A DNA stretch of 5,683 bases, from positions 1 to 5,683 of the forward strand of contig CACZOL010000162.1 of the NCBI GenBank assembly GCA_902782705.1, written 5' to 3'. The position numbers were made by a program, and so were the translations under genes. The stretch comes from an uncultured Selenomonadaceae bacterium. GTDB taxonomy: Bacteria; Bacillota; Negativicutes; Selenomonadales; Selenomonadaceae. This document shows positions 5,638 to 5,683 of this stretch, piece by piece. A model generated the notes under the pieces. It searched no databases, was not told where the DNA came from, and worked only from the letters and a program-made list of their open reading frames with translations. Numbering within the stretch: position 1 is the stretch's first letter; each line of letters opens with the position of its first letter.

Positions 5638-5683
5638 TCATTCTCTCTCGATTTTTGCCACGGCGTCGCCTTTCTTGACGCGA
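5638..5683 (-). CDS. C-terminal tail of a gene with a lipoyl/biotinyl-like ending (partial)
   Basis: Reading the minus strand from 5682 gives RVKKGDAVAKIERE and then TGA at 5638-5640. The 'VKKGDAVAKIE' turn-strand pattern is typical of the last strand of lipoyl/biotinyl-like hairpin domains, found in carrier proteins and in HlyD/RND-type membrane fusion proteins. M23 peptidases carry a similar motif but normally continue further. Only 14 residues are visible, so the family remains tentative. The stop lies 35 bases before the start of the S55-family gene on the same strand, and I see no terminator or promoter between them, so the two are probably in one operon. Confidence 0.5.
   Translation of the reverse strand, partial: RVKKGDAVAKIERE

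Noticed and set aside
5612..5641. Nine-codon minus-strand mini-ORF (MIQSIFVSA) overlapping the upstream stop as ATGA
   Set aside because: Although the ATGA overlap is suggestive, it is only nine codons long with no clear ribosome binding site or attenuator structure, so chance is the simplest explanation.

Overview
The window looks like chromosomal DNA of a moderately GC-rich bacterium. The mix of a SpoIVB-type (S55) serine peptidase, a CheY/CheX-type pair and a Gram-positive-style SerC suggests a Firmicute, most plausibly a Negativicute of the Selenomonas type. That placement is inference from protein character; there is no rRNA or other taxonomic marker in the window. I see no tRNA, rRNA, CRISPR, insertion sequence or phage gene.

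Layout: two plus-strand genes fill the left third. They are the C-terminal two thirds of serC (phosphoserine aminotransferase, cut by the left edge) and an exported six-bladed-propeller-type protein of the major royal jelly/Yellow family. The latter is followed by a hairpin with T-rich flanks on both strands, which appears to end convergent transcription from both sides. Everything to the right is on the minus strand. In order of transcription (right to left) it holds the last 14 codons of a gene with a lipoyl/biotinyl-like tail, a 750-residue exported S55 peptidase-like protein carrying an unusual ~150-residue charged low-complexity insert, a stand-alone CheY-like receiver, and a 291-residue protein with N-terminal helical repeats and a C-terminal CheX-type phosphatase domain.

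How the genes work together: the receiver and CheX-type genes overlap by 8 bases (ATGAATAG) and have their own good sigma-70 promoter (exact TATAAT) directly after the S55 gene. They probably form a phospho-switch module in which the CheX domain dephosphorylates the receiver. The S55 gene starts 35 bases after the partial lipoyl-like gene and is probably co-transcribed with it. SerC belongs to serine and pyridoxal-phosphate biosynthesis and has no obvious link to the rest. The points most worth a second look are the S55 protein (order of catalytic motifs, charged insert, slippage-prone repeats) and the repeat-CheX fusion paired with a single-domain receiver.
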